From NCBI GenBank assembly GCA_030043255.1, contig JASHYB010000064.1:1-12839 (forward strand): a stretch of DNA of 12,839 bases, read 5' to 3'. The translations under genes and the position numbers were made by a program. This DNA is from Thermoplasmata archaeon. GTDB lineage: Archaea > Thermoplasmatota > Thermoplasmata > Lutacidiplasmatales > UBA184. Shown here piece after piece: positions 12,479 to 12,839 of the stretch; position 1 is the first letter of the stretch; each line of letters opens with the position of its first letter. The notes under the pieces are model-generated. The model saw nothing but the letters and a program-made list of their open reading frames with translations, was not told the DNA's origin and did no database searches.

Positions 12479-12839
12479 CATCGTCGCCGGCTCTCAGCCG
12501 GATGCACGCTGCGGGTCGACCTTCCTGTGGGCGCGAAGTTCGCGATCCCCAATCCTGACAGCCGTTTCGTCAAGCCCAGAGCACGCCCATCACCGGTGCC
12601 CGCTGCACGCAGCGGTCGGTGGCGCGCCGCGAATCATGTAGACCGCCCTCCTTTAGGACCGGGGTTCGCGACCGGGTCGGATGCCGCCGTCGAACCCGGC
12701 GCCACACGAAGTGATGACCCGGCACCCGGTTTACCTCAGCCCTTGCTCTCCACGTGATTCGACTCCCGAACGCCGGTGATCCTCGAACGCCTGCGGGGAT
12801 CTTCGCGAACCCGACATCGTACCAGCGCCCGTCGCGCGA
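12479..12839. other. 361-nt region without a supportable gene
   Basis: No frame on either strand shows recognisable protein. Inverted repeats are present: CCGGCT/AGCCGG (12487-12501, directly after the propeller stop), CCGCTGC/GCAGCGG (12600-12615) and an imperfect pair CCGGGGTTCG/CGAACCCGG (12659-12699). A minus-strand frame is open from the right edge to a stop near 12637 (about 67 codons) but looks like no known family. tRNA-like GGTTCG strings do not complete a cloverleaf. Confidence 0.5.
12487..12501 (+). terminator. stem-loop just after the propeller gene, possible 3' end signal
   Basis: CCGGCT, CTC, AGCCGG: a 6-bp stem with 3-nt loop beginning nine bases after the TAG stop. No T-run follows, so its role as terminator is weakly supported; it could stabilise the mRNA end. 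Confidence 0.3.

Noticed and set aside
12740..12839. Possible tRNA on the minus strand (GTCGAATCACG near 12760)
   Set aside because: The T-loop departs from TTCRA and no acceptor or anticodon stems pair.

Overview
The window looks like part of the chromosome of a high-GC archaeon, most plausibly a member of Thermoplasmatota (Euryarchaeota). The evidence is archaeal-style TATA promoters, a tRNA gene without an encoded CCA, a PhoU protein carrying an AbrB-type DNA-binding domain, an acid-type S53 peptidase, and a large secreted beta-propeller protein with GLP-type repeats of a kind common in Thermoplasmata. The lineage call rests on protein style read by eye, not on a search. Archaeal origin is fairly secure; the order is not.

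Region 1 (1-2042): the C-terminal part of an ORC/AAA-type ATPase reads in from the left edge (+). It converges on an AbrB-PhoU fusion (-), a candidate phosphate regulator. Upstream of that gene are an AT-rich palindromic promoter, a perfect 9-bp hairpin, and a tRNA-Glu(TTC) gene (-) with an unusual C at position 33. A small HNH endonuclease gene (2059-2406, -) ends 16 nt before the tRNA.

Region 2 (2521-7341, all on -): a complete phosphate-uptake operon in the order pstS-pstC-pstA-pstB-phoU. Junctions are tight: 14 nt, 9 nt (ribosome site overlapping the stop), a GTGA overlap and an ATGA overlap. PstS binds phosphate outside the cell, PstC and PstA form the channel, PstB supplies ATP hydrolysis and PhoU modulates the system. 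The pstS promoter carries a 16-bp near-palindrome that shares the 9-mer TAGACTATA with the promoter of the separate AbrB-PhoU gene. This suggests a small phosphate regulon in which AbrB-PhoU may control both itself and the transporter.

Region 3 (7570-9956): truA (tRNA pseudouridine synthase, +) starts divergently from pstS and converges on an S53 (kumamolisin/sedolisin) peptidase gene (-). The two stop codons overlap on one CTAG.

Region 4 (9957-12839): an intergenic stretch of almost 400 nt precedes a 711-residue exported protein (+). It has a signal or anchor helix, seven YVTN-type blades (a complete propeller) and four divergent GLP-type beta repeats rich in N-glycosylation sequons. The last 361 nt hold no gene I can support, only a few inverted repeats.

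Nothing here proves a wholly new system. The best leads are the shared Pho palindrome with its AbrB-PhoU candidate regulator, the C33 tRNA-Glu with its abutting hairpin and HNH neighbour, and the propeller protein.
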